A DNA stretch of 64,000 bases from Modicisalibacter radicis (GTDB lineage: Bacteria > Pseudomonadota > Gammaproteobacteria > Pseudomonadales > Halomonadaceae), in NCBI RefSeq assembly GCF_900961225.1, contig NZ_CAAHFN010000051.1:1-64000 (forward strand), written 5' to 3'. The notes under the pieces are model-generated. The model saw only the letters and a list, made by a program, of their open reading frames with translations. It had not been told where the DNA came from and did no database searches. Below, in pieces: positions 26,573 to 34,996 of the stretch. The position numbers were made by a program, and so were the translations under genes. The first letter of the stretch is position 1. Every line of letters begins with the position of its first letter.

Positions 26573-26632
26573 GCCCGCCGCCACGCTCCACAGTGCCAAC
26601 CCACGTCAATCGACAGCCACGAGGTGATCGCC

Positions 26633-26959
26633 ATGTTCAAGGGCGGAATGGGCAACCTGATGCAGCAGGCCCAGGAAATGCAGGAAAAGATGCAGCGCAT
26701 CCAGGAAGAGATCGCCAAGTCCGAGGTGACCGGCGAGGCCGGCGCCGGGATGATCACGGTGACCATGAACGGACGCCATGACGTCAGCAAGGTCGAACTC
26801 GATCCCAGTCTGATGGAGGAGGACAAGGAGATGCTCGAGGACCTGCTGGCCGCCGCGGTCAACGACGCGGTACGCAAGGTCGAGACCAGCTCCCGCGCCA
26901 AGATGGAGGAAGCCACCGAGGGGCTCAACCTGCCGCCGGGCTTCAAGATGCCGTTCTGA
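26633..26959 (+). CDS. ybaB: YbaB/EbfC-family nucleoid-associated protein
   Basis: A 108-residue dimeric DNA-binding protein ([20 protein letters not shown]..., [20 protein letters not shown] in part, ending [10 protein letters not shown]). Length matches the family. ATG 26633 is chosen over the in-frame GTG at 26624, since GAGGTG provides the ribosome-binding site and the family N-terminus is MFKGG. It lies between dnaX and recR as in most gammaproteobacteria and overlaps recR by one base (TGATG). Confidence 0.95.
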   Translation: MFKGGMGNLMQQAQEMQEKMQRIQEEIAKSEVTGEAGAGMITVTMNGRHDVSKVELDPSLMEEDKEMLEDLLAAAVNDAVRKVETSSRAKMEEATEGLNLPPGFKMPF

Positions 26960-27564
26960 TGAGCTTTTCTCCCCTGGTCGATCGTCTGCTCGAGGCGCTG
27001 CGCATATTGCCGGGTGTCGGTCCGCGGACGGCGCAGCGCATGGCCCTGCATCTGCTGGAGCGCGAGCGGGACGGCGGTCGTCGGTTGGTCGAGGTGCTCG
27101 GCACCGCGCTCGAGCAGGTCGGCTACTGCCAGCGTTGCCGGACCCTTACCGAGGAGCCGGTCTGCGCGCTGTGTCGCAGTGCACGGCGTGATGCCGCGCT
27201 GCTGTGCATCGTCGAATCGCCGGCCGACATGCTGGCGATCGAGGGTGCCGGTGGCTATCACGGTCACTATTTCGTGCTGCACGGCCATCTCTCGCCGCTG
27301 GATGGCATCGGGCCCGAAGACATCGGTCTCGAGCTGCTCGACGCGCGGCTCGACGAGGGCGGTGTCGAAGAGGTGATTCTCGCCACCAATCCCACGGTGG
27401 AGGGCGAGGCGACCGCTCACTACATCGCCGAACAGATCCGCGAGCGTGGCTTGCGGCTGTCGCGCCTGGCCTACGGCGTGCCCATGGGCGGCGAGCTCGA
27501 ATACGTCGACGGCGGCACGCTCAGCCGCGCCTTCAACGGTCGCTTGCCCTTCCAGGGCGACTGA
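26959..27564 (+). CDS. recR: Recombination mediator protein RecR
   Basis: A 201-residue protein of the RecFOR pathway that helps load RecA at gaps. A helix-hairpin-helix ([20 protein letters not shown]) is followed by a C4 zinc finger (C57, C60, C69, C72), a Toprim domain ([16 protein letters not shown]) and the C-terminal Walker-B-like part ([16 protein letters not shown]). Complete and in the standard dnaX-ybaB-recR order. Confidence 0.96.
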   Translation: MSFSPLVDRLLEALRILPGVGPRTAQRMALHLLERERDGGRRLVEVLGTALEQVGYCQRCRTLTEEPVCALCRSARRDAALLCIVESPADMLAIEGAGGYHGHYFVLHGHLSPLDGIGPEDIGLELLDARLDEGGVEEVILATNPTVEGEATAHYIAEQIRERGLRLSRLAYGVPMGGELEYVDGGTLSRAFNGRLPFQGD

Positions 27565-27596
27565 CAGTTTCCCGTTTCACTCACTGCAGGACATCC

Positions 27597-28739
27597 ATGC
27601 CCCAGGAACCGATCAGTCACTGGATAGACACCGCCGATGCCCTCGATGCGGTCTGCGATGAACTCGCCGAGACCCGTTGGCTGGCCGTGGATACCGAATT
27701 CTTCCGCGAGTCGAGCTTTTACCCTGTGGCCGCGCTGATTCAGCTCTCGGGCGGCGAGCACGCCTACCTGATCGATCCCCAGGCGATCGCCGCGACGCCG
27801 GCGGTGCGCCGGCTGCTGGGCCCGGAGGGCCCGGTCAAGCTGCTGCATGCCAGCAGCGAGGATCTCGAGGTGCTGTTCAACTGGAGCGGGGTGATCGTGC
27901 AGCCGTTGATCGATACCCAGGTGGCCCAGGGGCTGTTGTCCGAGGATCCGGCGATCGGCTACCAACGGCTGGTCGAGCACTGGACGGGCGACAGCCTGCC
28001 CAAGGACGAAACGCGCTCGGACTGGCTGGCGCGGCCGCTCAGCGAGGCCCAGCGTCGCTACGCCGCGCTCGACGTGATCTACCTGCCGACACTGTGGGAG
28101 GCGCAGCGCCAGGCCCTGCTCGAACGCCAGCGACTGAGCTGGCTCGAGGCCGATTGCGCCGCGCTGGTCGCCCAGGCGCAGCGCAGCCTGGACAGCGACG
28201 GCGAATGGTTTCGTCGCCAGCGCCAGTTGTGGCGACTCGACCCGCGTTCGATCGCCGCCTACCAGCGCCTGACCGGCTGGCGTGAAGCCGAGGTGCGCAG
28301 CCGCAACCTGCCGCGCAACTGGCTGGTCAGCGACAAGGTGCTGTTCGCCGTCGCCGAAAGCATGCCGAGCAACCGCTATGAACTGGCGGCCGTGGAGGGC
28401 ATCAAGCCGAGCCTGGTCAAGCGCGAGGGCGATGTGCTGCTGGCCCTGGTCCGTGAGGCGGCACACCTCGACGACGCCGAACTGCCGCCGGCATTGCCGT
28501 CGCCGCTGTCGGGACCGTTCAAGAAACGCTTCAAGCTGCTCAAGCGCTGCGTCGGCGAGACCGCCGAGCGACTCGGCGTGGCACCCGAGGTGCTGGCCCG
28601 GCGCCGCGAGCTCGAAGCGCTGGTCATCGCCGATCTCGAGGGCCGGGAACTGCCGCTGCCCGGGGGCTGGCGCGGCGAGCTGCTCGCCGCGCCGTTGCGC
28701 CGGGCGCTCGAAGGCGGCGCTGCCGATGGGCCGGCATGA
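27597..28739 (+). CDS. rnd: Ribonuclease D
   Basis: A 380-residue 3'-5' exoribonuclease for tRNA and small RNA maturation. The DEDDy exonuclease motifs are visible: VDTEFFRESSFYP (Asp32, Glu34), LHASSEDLEVL, and YAALDVIYL with its Tyr. Two HRDC-type helical domains follow. AGGA lies five to six bases before ATG 27597; the longer open frame upstream overlaps recR and lacks homology. The stop overlaps an ATG just before ycgL (ATGA at 28736), so the next genes are probably co-transcribed. Confidence 0.93.
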   Translation: MPQEPISHWIDTADALDAVCDELAETRWLAVDTEFFRESSFYPVAALIQLSGGEHAYLIDPQAIAATPAVRRLLGPEGPVKLLHASSEDLEVLFNWSGVIVQPLIDTQVAQGLLSEDPAIGYQRLVEHWTGDSLPKDETRSDWLARPLSEAQRRYAALDVIYLPTLWEAQRQALLERQRLSWLEADCAALVAQAQRSLDSDGEWFRRQRQLWRLDPRSIAAYQRLTGWREAEVRSRNLPRNWLVSDKVLFAVAESMPSNRYELAAVEGIKPSLVKREGDVLLALVREAAHLDDAELPPALPSPLSGPFKKRFKLLKRCVGETAERLGVAPEVLARRRELEALVIADLEGRELPLPGGWRGELLAAPLRRALEGGAADGPA

Positions 28740-28759
28740 ACGCCATGAGGAACGTCACG

Positions 28760-29059
28760 ATGGACAAGCGCTTATGCGAGATATTCCGTAGCCCGCGCAA
28801 GGAGGAGATGTATCTCTTCGTCGACAAGCGCCAGGGCGTCGACGCGGTGCCCGAGGCACTGCTCGAACGCTTCGGCAAGCCGCAGCCGGTATTGACCCTG
28901 CTGCTGGGGCCCGAACGCCGGCTGGCGCGGGCCGATGCCGGCGAGGTGCTGGCGGCGATCGACGACAAGGGCTATTACCTGCAGATGCCGCCGGGCCGGG
29001 ACGACTATCTGCTCGATCTGTACCGGGCGTCGACCGAGCTGCCTGCCGGGCAGGAGTGA
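28760..29059 (+). CDS. ycgL: YcgL domain-containing protein
   Basis: A 99-residue protein with the YcgL pattern: CEIFRSPRKEEMYLFVDK near the N-terminus, VPEALLERFGKP, then GYYLQMPP. The function is not known. ATG 28760 is chosen because AGGAA lies seven bases upstream and the alignment with E. coli YcgL begins there; in-frame ATGs at 28736 and 28745 would add residues. It lies between rnd and ycgN, as in many gammaproteobacteria. Confidence 0.88.
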   Translation: MDKRLCEIFRSPRKEEMYLFVDKRQGVDAVPEALLERFGKPQPVLTLLLGPERRLARADAGEVLAAIDDKGYYLQMPPGRDDYLLDLYRASTELPAGQE

Positions 29060-29063
29060 CGAG

Positions 29064-29513
29064 TTGCGAGATCGTTTCTGGGAACGCTACCCGCTCGACG
29101 AACTGACCGGCGAGGAGTGGGAGGCGCTGTGCGACGGTTGCGCGCGCTGTTGCCTGCACAAGCTGGAAGACGAGGAGAGCGGCGACATCGCCACCCTGGA
29201 TGTCGCCTGTCGACTGCTCGATATACAGGCGTGCCGGTGCAGCGACTATCCCAACCGCAGCGCGCGGGTGCCCGGCTGCGTGCCGTTGACCCGCGAGCGG
29301 GTCGCGCAGTTTCGCTGGCTGCCGGCAACCTGCGCCTATCGGCGTCTCGAGGAGGGGCGCGGGCTGGCCGACTGGCACCCGCTGGTCTCGGGCGATCCCG
29401 GCAGCGTGCAGCGTGCCGGAATCGGCGTTGCCGGTTTCGCGATCGCCGAGAGCGCCGTCGACGAAGCCGACTGGGAAGAGCGCATCATCGATATCCTGTC
29501 GATCGACGAGTGA
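29064..29513 (+). CDS. ycgN: YcgN family cysteine-cluster protein (UPF0260)
   Basis: A 149-residue protein rich in conserved cysteines: LCDGCARCCLHKL, ACRLLDIQACRCSDY, PGCVPLT and LPATCAYRRL. These fit the zinc/iron-sulfur cluster-binding domain of YcgN. TTG at 29064 is chosen as start because AGGAGT (29052-29057) lies seven bases upstream, overlapping the end of ycgL, and no ATG or GTG is available before the conserved WERYPLDELTGEEWE region. The gap from ycgL is four bases, so translation may be coupled. Confidence 0.88.
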   Translation: MRDRFWERYPLDELTGEEWEALCDGCARCCLHKLEDEESGDIATLDVACRLLDIQACRCSDYPNRSARVPGCVPLTRERVAQFRWLPATCAYRRLEEGRGLADWHPLVSGDPGSVQRAGIGVAGFAIAESAVDEADWEERIIDILSIDE

Positions 29514-29529
29514 CGATCTTCGCCATGCA

Positions 29530-31695
29530 CTAGTCGCGGCTCTCCGTCAGGTCCAGCGCCCAGAGCAGGAACGCATCCTGGCGGGCGTTGTCCCTCCACG
29601 CCTTGAAACGCCCCGACGCCCCGCCATGCCCCGAGCTCATGTCGCTACGTAGGAGGATCGGGCGGCGATCCGCTGGACGGCATTCCGCGGGGCGGCCGTC
29701 CGTCGGGCGGCGATCCGTGGGGCGGCCCTCCGCGGGGCGGCCGTCCGCCGTGTCGTTCCCGTCGGCGGCGAGGCGCGCGGCGCGCAATTCGTTGAGCCGT
29801 GCGTAGAGCTTGGCCGGCTCCCAGTAGGGCACCCGCGAGTCGTGCCAGCTGCCCTGCAGGAAGATCGCCGGGTAGGGCTGGTCGCTGAGATTGTCGAGCG
29901 GCGAATAGTCGCGGATGCGTCGTCGCGCGTCGGGCTCGTCGGGATTGCCCCACTCGGTGTATTCGGCGGTGGTCAGCGGCAGGTCGGGGTTTTCCATGGT
30001 CCGCAGCACGTCGACGAAGGGTACGTCGAGGACCGCCGCGCAGAAGGCGCCGGGGTCGAGGTTGAGGCTCGCTCCCACCAGCAGGCCGCCGGCGCTGGCG
30101 CCATAGGCGGCGATCCGTCGTTCGTCGGCGAGTCCGGCCTCGACCAGTGCCTGGCGGGCGGCGAGGAAATCGCGGAAGCTGTTCTCCTTGTGTTCGAGCT
30201 TGCCGGCCAGGTACCACGGTTCGCCGCGGTCGCCGCCGCCGCGCACGTGGGCGACGGCGAACGCCACGCCCCGCGACAGCAGCTCGAGCCGGGCGATCGA
30301 GAACCACGGGTCGAGCACCTCGCCATACGCACCGTAGCCATACAACAGCGTGGGCAGCGCGGTCGCCCCGAGCCGGTCGGCGCGCGCCACCACCGAGACC
30401 GGGATGCGCTCGCCATCGTGGGAGGTGGCCCACAGGCGCCGGCAGGCTAGCTGTCCGGGCGTCAGGTCGCCGTGGACCGGTTGGGCCTTGAGCAGGCGCC
30501 GGGTATCGCCGTCCAGGTCGTGCTCGATCCAGCGCGGCGGCAGGGTGAACGATTCCTCGCGCAGGCGCAGGCGGCGCGTGGCGAAGTCGGGGATGTCGCC
30601 GAGCGCCACGCTGCATGGGGCCTCGGGCAGCGGCAGGAGGCGATCGTCGGCAATCGCGTGGCGGGCGTCGAAGCTGACCACGCGCAGTTGCACCTGGGCC
30701 TGGTCGTGATCGCGTTCGGTGATCACCAGGCCCCAGGCGAAGGCGTCGACGCCTTCCAGGGTCTGATTGTCGCGATGGCCGATCAGCGGCTGCCAGTGTC
30801 CGGGGCTGTCTTCGTCGGCGACATCGAGGCGGAAGTGCGTCGCCTGGCGGTTGTGCAGGATGTAGAAGTAGCCCGGGCGGTGTTCCAGCGCGTATTCGAC
30901 GCCGGGCTCGCGGGGGCGCACGCAACGTGGTCGGGTATTCGGCGTGGCGGCGGGGATCAGGTGACACTCGGCGGTGTCCTTGGAGGCGCTTTCGAGTACC
31001 AGCCAGGTGCGCGAGCGGGTCTTGCCCAGACCGACCCAGAACTCGACGTCGTGCTCCTCGAACAGCAGCACCGGCTCGCCGCCATGAATATCCATGCGCC
31101 ATACACTGGCCGGACGCTGGGTGGCGTCGTAGCGGGTGAACAGCAGGGTGCGGTTGTCCTCGGCCCAGGTCAGCTCGGGGCCGATGCCCTCGAGCAGCAG
31201 TCGCGGCTCGCCGTCGGGCAGGGCGCGCAGGTAGAGGTCGAAGTATTCGTCGCCGCGGCTGTCCTCGGTCCAGGCCAGGCGATCCTCGGCGGGCGAGATC
31301 GCCAGGTCGCCGAGCTCGAGAAAACGTCGTTCGCCGGCGCGCGCCTCGAGATCCAGCAGGCACTCGTGGCGTTCATTGTGGTCATTGGGGTGACGCCACC
31401 ACACAGGATAGTCGGCGTCGGCGGCCGTCTCGCTCCAGTAGGTGTAGCGTTCGAGGGGCGTGCGCAGGCCGCTCACGGCGAGTTCACGGCGTGCCAGGTG
31501 GCCCTGGTAGAGCGCCTCGACCAGGGGCTCGAGCGGCTCGAACCAGGTGTCGCACTCGCCGTTGGCGGCTTCGAGAAAGGCCGTCACCTGCGGGTCGTCG
31601 CGCTGTTCAAGCCAGTGCCAGCGAGAGTCCGCGGGGCGCCTGAAGCGTGCAAACGGGGCGTCGGACGGCGTTGGAATGGGCTGCTGTGCTTTCAT
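29530..31695 (-). CDS. ptrB: Oligopeptidase B (S9 family) with a C-terminal repeat insertion
   Basis: A 721-residue serine oligopeptidase cleaving after basic residues in short peptides. A beta-propeller fills the N-terminal half. The alpha/beta hydrolase domain carries the triad Ser534 (GASAGG), Asp619 (GSWHDSRVPYWEP) and His690 (SSGHGGASGR). In E. coli OpdB Asp and His are 35 residues apart; here they are 71 apart, because six imperfect pentapeptides (residues 651-680) lie between them. The reading frame is kept and all catalytic residues are present, so the enzyme is probably active. No signal peptide, hence cytoplasmic. Convergent with ycgN. Confidence 0.92.
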   Translation of the reverse strand: MKAQQPIPTPSDAPFARFRRPADSRWHWLEQRDDPQVTAFLEAANGECDTWFEPLEPLVEALYQGHLARRELAVSGLRTPLERYTYWSETAADADYPVWWRHPNDHNERHECLLDLEARAGERRFLELGDLAISPAEDRLAWTEDSRGDEYFDLYLRALPDGEPRLLLEGIGPELTWAEDNRTLLFTRYDATQRPASVWRMDIHGGEPVLLFEEHDVEFWVGLGKTRSRTWLVLESASKDTAECHLIPAATPNTRPRCVRPREPGVEYALEHRPGYFYILHNRQATHFRLDVADEDSPGHWQPLIGHRDNQTLEGVDAFAWGLVITERDHDQAQVQLRVVSFDARHAIADDRLLPLPEAPCSVALGDIPDFATRRLRLREESFTLPPRWIEHDLDGDTRRLLKAQPVHGDLTPGQLACRRLWATSHDGERIPVSVVARADRLGATALPTLLYGYGAYGEVLDPWFSIARLELLSRGVAFAVAHVRGGGDRGEPWYLAGKLEHKENSFRDFLAARQALVEAGLADERRIAAYGASAGGLLVGASLNLDPGAFCAAVLDVPFVDVLRTMENPDLPLTTAEYTEWGNPDEPDARRRIRDYSPLDNLSDQPYPAIFLQGSWHDSRVPYWEPAKLYARLNELRAARLAADGNDTADGRPAEGRPTDRRPTDGRPAECRPADRRPILLRSDMSSGHGGASGRFKAWRDNARQDAFLLWALDLTESRD
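29656..29745 (-). repeat. Six tandem 15-bp units inside ptrB
   Basis: Six consecutive imperfect 15-bp units encode the pentapeptides DGRPA, EGRPT, DRRPT, DGRPA, ECRPA and DRRPI (consensus [D/E]-x-R-P-x). The array sits in the loop between the catalytic Asp and His of oligopeptidase B. Every unit is a multiple of three, so gains or losses would leave the frame intact. Confidence 0.85.
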
Positions 31696-31747
31696 TGGAC
31701 GCGGTGTACCATGATGAACAAAACGTGTAGAGGGAGAACGTAGAACG

Positions 31748-32179
31748 ATGCTGATTTCCGACTCGATGCCGCTTCTCTGGCTGAGCTACGTGGCATTGTC
31801 GCTGGTCGTGCTGGGAACGGGCTACCTGGCGATTCGCTGGTTGCCCAGGTTGCCACGGTTCGTCGTCACCGGCGTGGTGGCGGGGCTGATCTGGATGCCC
31901 TGCAGTTTCAGCCTGCCGCTGCTCGATGCGGATGCGACCTATCATGGCATGGCCCCGGCGGTGGTGGTAGCCGGCATCGCCTTCCTGCAGCACGACGGAG
32001 CCGCGCTGGCAACCGCCGTTCCGCTGTTGCTGCTGGGCATGGCGCTGGGGGCGGCGCTGGGCGTGCTGGGCTGGTGGGGGCTGGGCCGTCGTCGCGTCAG
32101 CCGCCAGGCGGACGACGATGGCGCGAGCGAGGGTAAGGACCCGGCGCCGGCTTCGCGCCGTGAACCGGTTATTGGCTAG
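31748..32179 (+). CDS. Hypothetical four-helix membrane protein
   Basis: A 143-residue protein that I do not recognise. About four membrane segments (residues 8-29, 38-57, 67-84 and 88-110) are followed by a charged, disordered tail (RRRVSRQADDDGASEGKDP in part). AGGGAGAACG precedes the ATG. It starts 52 bases from the divergent ptrB start and lies 16 bases upstream of the VWA-domain gene, so it probably belongs to that operon. Confidence 0.6.
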   Translation: MLISDSMPLLWLSYVALSLVVLGTGYLAIRWLPRLPRFVVTGVVAGLIWMPCSFSLPLLDADATYHGMAPAVVVAGIAFLQHDGAALATAVPLLLLGMALGAALGVLGWWGLGRRRVSRQADDDGASEGKDPAPASRREPVIG

Positions 32180-32195
32180 CCCCTAAGGAACTGCC

Positions 32196-34013
32196 ATGCG
32201 AGGGTTGATTGCTGCGGCCTTGTCGCTGCTGCTGTGCGGGACACTACAGGCCGCTGAGACGGCCCCCGATGTGCGCTTGCTGTTCGACGTATCGGGGAGC
32301 ATGAAGCGCAACGACCCCAATCGCCTCAGCGACAGCGCATTGGAGCTGATGGTGACGCTGTTGCCTTCGGGGGCACGCGGTGGCTTGTGGACCTTCGGCA
32401 GCCGCGTGGCCAACCCGCTGCCGAGCGCGACGATCGACGAGCGGTGGCGGCAACGGGCGCTGGCGCTGAAACCGGCGCTGTCCGACTATCAGCAATACAC
32501 CGACATCGAGCAGGCGGTGCGCGAAACCGCCAACGCGGCCCCGACCGAGGGCAAGCGCCACCTGATACTGCTCACCGACGGGGTGGTCGACATACCCGGC
32601 GAGGGCGACAAGCGCGCCCGGGACGAGGCGTCGCGCCAGCGTCTGGTCGACGAACTCGCGCCCACCCTGGCCGACGAAGCGGTGGTGGTCCATACCATCG
32701 CCTTCTCGTCGGGCGTGGACTTGAGCCTGCTCGAGAGTCTGGCCCGCGAGACCGATGGCCTCAACGCGGTCGCCGAAGATCCCGAAGCGCTGTTGCGCGC
32801 CTTCCTCGATGTATTCGACCGGATATTTCCCCGCGACCAGGTGCCCCTCGACGCCAAGAGCTTTCCGATCGACGATCGCGTCGACGCCTTCTCGGCGCTG
32901 CTGTTCCATGGCCCGGACGCGCCGGCACCGGTGCTGATCGCCCCCGACGGCACGCGCTACACCCTCGAGAACCATCCGGATGCGATCCGCTGGCAGCATC
33001 AGCCGCGCTTCGACATCATCCACGTGCCGGGGCCGCAGGCCGGTGAGTGGCGTCTCGAAGGCGAGGTGGGGGCCGATAGTCGGGTCAGCGTCGAGTCGGA
33101 CCTCGCGCTGCGTATTCCGCGACTGCCGACGACCCTCTATCAGGGCTTCGAGACCCCGATCGAGGCCGGCCTGAACCAGCCGGATGGCTCGCCCGATACG
33201 CTGCCGCCCGGTCTCGAGTTGCGCGCCGAACTGCGTGGCATCGACGGTCGGGTTCGTCAGTCGGTGGCTCTCGAGCGCGAGGCCGCAGGCGATGGCTATC
33301 ACGGCGTCCTGGCGCCGCCGCGCGAGGTCGGCAACGCCCGCCTGGCGGTGGTCGCCGAAAATGATCGATTCATTCGCGAACGACGCCAGGCGGTCAACGT
33401 GCTGGCGCCGATCAGCGCCGAACTCGACGGCGCAGCTGGCGGCGTCGTGCTGCATGCCGAGCATCCGCGCCTGAATGCCGGCAACACGCAGATCGCCGCC
33501 ACCTTGCAGGGCGAGCCGCTGACGGTCCGTACGCAGGGGGAACAGGACTGGCGGATTGCGCTGCCCGAGGTCGACGCCTCGGTTTCGTTGCCGTTGTCAT
33601 TGACGGCCACCATCAGCCTGGACGGCGATACGCGCACCATCGAGCTCCCCCCGCTGGTACTCAATCCCGACGCTGCCACCGGGCTGCGCAGCGCGAGCCT
33701 CGACCGGCCCGATGCCAGCGTCGAGACGCTCGATGAACAGCAGGAGGAAGCCACCGCCGGTTCGGGCTCGTCGCTGGATGCGCTGGGCGACGAGCTGGGT
33801 CAATGGCTGGGTGCGTTGCCGGGCCGGGTCGAGTCGCTGTGGGAGAAGGCGCCGGCGAGCCTGCAACATGCCGCCCGCGAAACGCGCCGGAATCCGCTGT
33901 GGTGGCTGCTGGGGGCGCTGCTGTTGCTGTTGCTGCTCTGGCGTTGGCGTCGCAGTACCCGGCGTCGGCATCGCGCGCACCACGGACCCCGGCGGGAGGA
34001 GCCCCATGTGTGA
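32196..34013 (+). CDS. VWA domain-containing membrane-anchored periplasmic protein
   Basis: A 605-residue protein. A signal peptide (MRGLIAAALSLLLCGTLQA) precedes a von Willebrand factor A domain with the MIDAS motif DVSGSMK (residues about 30-36) and HLILLTDGVVDIPG. Beta-rich periplasmic repeats fill residues 210-510. A single C-terminal membrane segment (WWLLGALLLLLLLWRW) and a basic cytoplasmic tail end the protein. The layout resembles the TIGR03503-type VWA proteins. The partner is unknown; the tail could contact a cytoplasmic factor. Its end overlaps the YafJ-like gene by eight bases. Confidence 0.8.
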   Translation: MRGLIAAALSLLLCGTLQAAETAPDVRLLFDVSGSMKRNDPNRLSDSALELMVTLLPSGARGGLWTFGSRVANPLPSATIDERWRQRALALKPALSDYQQYTDIEQAVRETANAAPTEGKRHLILLTDGVVDIPGEGDKRARDEASRQRLVDELAPTLADEAVVVHTIAFSSGVDLSLLESLARETDGLNAVAEDPEALLRAFLDVFDRIFPRDQVPLDAKSFPIDDRVDAFSALLFHGPDAPAPVLIAPDGTRYTLENHPDAIRWQHQPRFDIIHVPGPQAGEWRLEGEVGADSRVSVESDLALRIPRLPTTLYQGFETPIEAGLNQPDGSPDTLPPGLELRAELRGIDGRVRQSVALEREAAGDGYHGVLAPPREVGNARLAVVAENDRFIRERRQAVNVLAPISAELDGAAGGVVLHAEHPRLNAGNTQIAATLQGEPLTVRTQGEQDWRIALPEVDASVSLPLSLTATISLDGDTRTIELPPLVLNPDAATGLRSASLDRPDASVETLDEQQEEATAGSGSSLDALGDELGQWLGALPGRVESLWEKAPASLQHAARETRRNPLWWLLGALLLLLLLWRWRRSTRRRHRAHHGPRREEPHV

Positions 34014-34812
34014 GTTGCTGGGCATGAGCGCCAACGTGCCCACCGATATCTGCTTCAGCTTCGCCGGTTTCCTGCACCGGGGCGGGCGCACCGGGCCACA
34101 TCGCGACGGCTGGGGGATCGCTTTCTACGAGCAGGGCGGCTATCGCGATTTCCGCGACCCCAGTCCCTCGGCGGATTCGCCGATAGCACGTCTGATCCGC
34201 GACTATCCGATCAAGTCGCACGTGGTGATCAGCCATATCCGTCAGGCCAATGTCGGCAACGTGCGGCTGGCCAATACCCATCCCTTCACCCGCGAGATGT
34301 GGGGCCGCCCGTGGTGTTACGCCCACAACGGCCAACTGCAGGGCTGGGACGCGCTGGCATTGTCCTTCTACCGCCCGGTGGGCGACACCGACAGCGAGCA
34401 TGCCTTCTGCTGGCTGCTCGGCGAGCTGCGGCAACGCTTTGCCGAAGTCCCGGAAGAACCCGGCCCGCTATGGGCGGCGCTGCACGGACTGTGCGAGCGG
34501 CTGCGCGGCCTGGGCGTGTGCAACCTGCTGCTCTCGGACGGCGTGCATCTCTACGTCTATTGCTCGACCAAGCTGGTGCACCTCACTCGCCGCGCGCCGT
34601 TTGGCCGTGCCCATCTCAGCGACACCGAGATGAGCGTCGACTTCCGCGAGCACACCACGCTAGCCGACGTGGTTTCGGTGATGGCCACCGAACCCTTGAC
34701 GGCCAACGAGGACTGGACGGCCATGCAGCCCGGGGAGCTGCTGGTCTGGCGCGACGGCGAGATTCAGGCCCGCTACAGTGCGGACGACGGCAGCGGCCCA
34801 GCGCATGGCTGA
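34006..34812 (+). CDS. yafJ: YafJ-like class II glutamine amidotransferase
   Basis: A 268-residue Ntn-hydrolase. It begins MCELLGMSANVPTDICFSF, almost the same as E. coli YafJ, with Cys2 as the nucleophile after removal of Met1. GPHRDGWGIAFYE, SHIRQANVG, NTHPFTREMWGR and YAHNGQL are further class II GATase motifs. No synthetase domain is fused, so the ammonia or acyl acceptor is unknown. GGGAGGAG lies five bases before ATG 34006; the longer open frame runs through the VWA gene. EgtC of the ergothioneine pathway belongs to the same superfamily, but this protein is closer to YafJ. Confidence 0.9.
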   Translation: MCELLGMSANVPTDICFSFAGFLHRGGRTGPHRDGWGIAFYEQGGYRDFRDPSPSADSPIARLIRDYPIKSHVVISHIRQANVGNVRLANTHPFTREMWGRPWCYAHNGQLQGWDALALSFYRPVGDTDSEHAFCWLLGELRQRFAEVPEEPGPLWAALHGLCERLRGLGVCNLLLSDGVHLYVYCSTKLVHLTRRAPFGRAHLSDTEMSVDFREHTTLADVVSVMATEPLTANEDWTAMQPGELLVWRDGEIQARYSADDGSGPAHG

Positions 34813-34996
34813 CGATTTCAATCGGGAGTTTCAAGCGGCCGTTTTACGGCATCCTGCGGTCTGCTAAGGTAACAGCCCAACCGGCCGGCTCGGGTGCGCC
34901 CGAAAGCCCGGCAATAACGCACCGGCAGACGCTTGCCGAGTGGCAGAACAACAAAGCCCGTCGACTCCGGTCGAACGTATCAGCGGAGATCTGCTC

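Noticed and set aside
29656..29745. The ptrB repeat array as a CRISPR array
   Set aside because: Units are 15 bp, contiguous, without spacers, and in frame inside a gene.
34006..34812. The class II amidotransferase as EgtC of the ergothioneine pathway
   Set aside because: Its N-terminus and motifs follow E. coli YafJ closely, and it lies 30 kb from egtBD in a different operon.
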